The notes under the pieces: generated by a model | What the model was told of the DNA's origin: nothing | Seen by the model: the letters and a program-made list of their open reading frames with translations, nothing else | The model's database searches: none | In this document: one piece after another, positions 56,046 to 56,151 of the stretch | How the letters are laid out: every line of letters starts with the position of its first letter | Position numbering within the stretch: the stretch's first letter is position 1 | Position numbers and translations under genes: made by a program | Assembly (NCBI GenBank): GCA_015064155.1 | Contig: SVST01000018.1 | Coordinates: 1-56,151 of the forward strand | Direction: 5' to 3' | Length of the DNA stretch: 56,151 nt | Origin: Oscillospiraceae bacterium | GTDB lineage: Bacteria; Bacillota; Clostridia; Oscillospirales; CAG-272

Positions 56046-56151
56046 ATGAAGACCTTGATCATAGGAGGCGTGGCAGGCGGTGCATCCTGCGCGGCAAGAC
56101 TCAGGAGGCTTGACGAGAAAGCCGAGATCGTCATTTTGGAGCGTGGAGAGT
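56046..56151 (+). CDS. CoA-disulfide reductase / NADH oxidase-like flavoprotein (N-terminus only)
   Basis: The first 35 residues are visible: MKTLIIGGVAGGASCAARLR followed by RLDEKAEIVILERGES. GGxAGGxSxAAxxRR and the acidic end of the second strand (ILERG) are typical of FAD-binding CoA-disulfide reductases and NADH oxidases, often found with rhodanese domains. The active-site Cys lies beyond the window edge. ACGGAGG is the ribosome site. It appears to be co-regulated with the divergent rhodanese gene. Confidence 0.8.
   Translation, partial: MKTLIIGGVAGGASCAARLRRLDEKAEIVILERGE

Overview
The window looks like chromosome of an anaerobic, endospore-forming member of the Clostridia (Bacillota), probably an uncultured gut lineage. 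The evidence is sporulation and germination genes (a GerA/SpoVAF-type protein, a SipL-type DUF3794-LysM protein, a YtvI-type permease), an oxygen/NO-defence operon built from flavodiiron protein, ferritin and rubredoxin, a paired acyl-CoA dehydratase activase system, lipoproteins and single-membrane logic, strong AGGAGG ribosome sites, and textbook sigma-A promoters with 17-bp spacers. Stop codons are almost all TAA or TGA; TAG is nearly absent. No CRISPR array, rRNA or complete transposon was seen.

Layout. (1) 1-1640: a gene end, a non-coding stretch rich in hairpins, and a small XRE repressor divergent from a membrane protein of unknown function. (2) 1.8-13.9 kb and 27-31 kb: carbohydrate catabolism. 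It holds a chimeric pyruvate-kinase C-terminal protein, sugar isomerases, amidohydrolases, FucO-type lactaldehyde reductase beside a GH78 rhamnosidase, a GH39 enzyme, a DUF4838 protein, a NagA/NagB-like pair, a second GH78-like enzyme and two Gfo/Idh/MocA oxidoreductases. FucO next to rhamnosidases fits breakdown of rhamnose-bearing glycans with lactaldehyde reduced to 1,2-propanediol. (3) 13.9-15.8 kb: a second XRE repressor divergent from a Cys-repeat lipoprotein protease. Its control region has the same geometry as the first XRE locus, to the base. (4) 15.9-19.9 kb: Crp/Fnr regulator divergent from the 4Fe-4S / flavodiiron / ferritin / rubredoxin operon. (5) 20-21.4 kb: a lipoprotein behind a structured leader RNA ending in a terminator. 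(6) 21.4-26.9 kb, minus strand: MATE exporter, then an operon for glycerophosphodiesterase, a GpsA-like dehydrogenase, an FAD oxidoreductase and a TSUP permease. (7) 31.4-33.7 kb, minus: PAP2, CrtO-like acyltransferase and a GT28-type glycosyltransferase, read here as a glycolipid operon. (8) 33.8-45.2 kb: YtvI, membrane-anchored cyclophilin, pseudo-receiver regulator, isomerase, GerA protein, S1-domain protein, activase pair, HAD phosphatase. (9) 45.2-49 kb: ABC-F ATPase and S24 repressor, divergent from three small unknown genes. (10) 49-56.1 kb: SipL, a dispersed palindromic repeat, alcohol dehydrogenase, glycerate kinase, a metallo-beta-lactamase-fold gene split by one in-frame TAG, tRNA-Leu and initiator tRNA-Met with a duplicated tRNA end, then a rhodanese divergent from a CoA-disulfide-reductase-like gene. 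The last two appear to be controlled by two identical Crp/Fnr-type palindromes, each at -41.5.

The least expected observations are the two isogeometric XRE cassettes, the S24-controlled small-gene locus, the twin -41.5 sites, the attenuator-like leader, the amber-interrupted hydrolase and the chimeric pyruvate-kinase domain gene.
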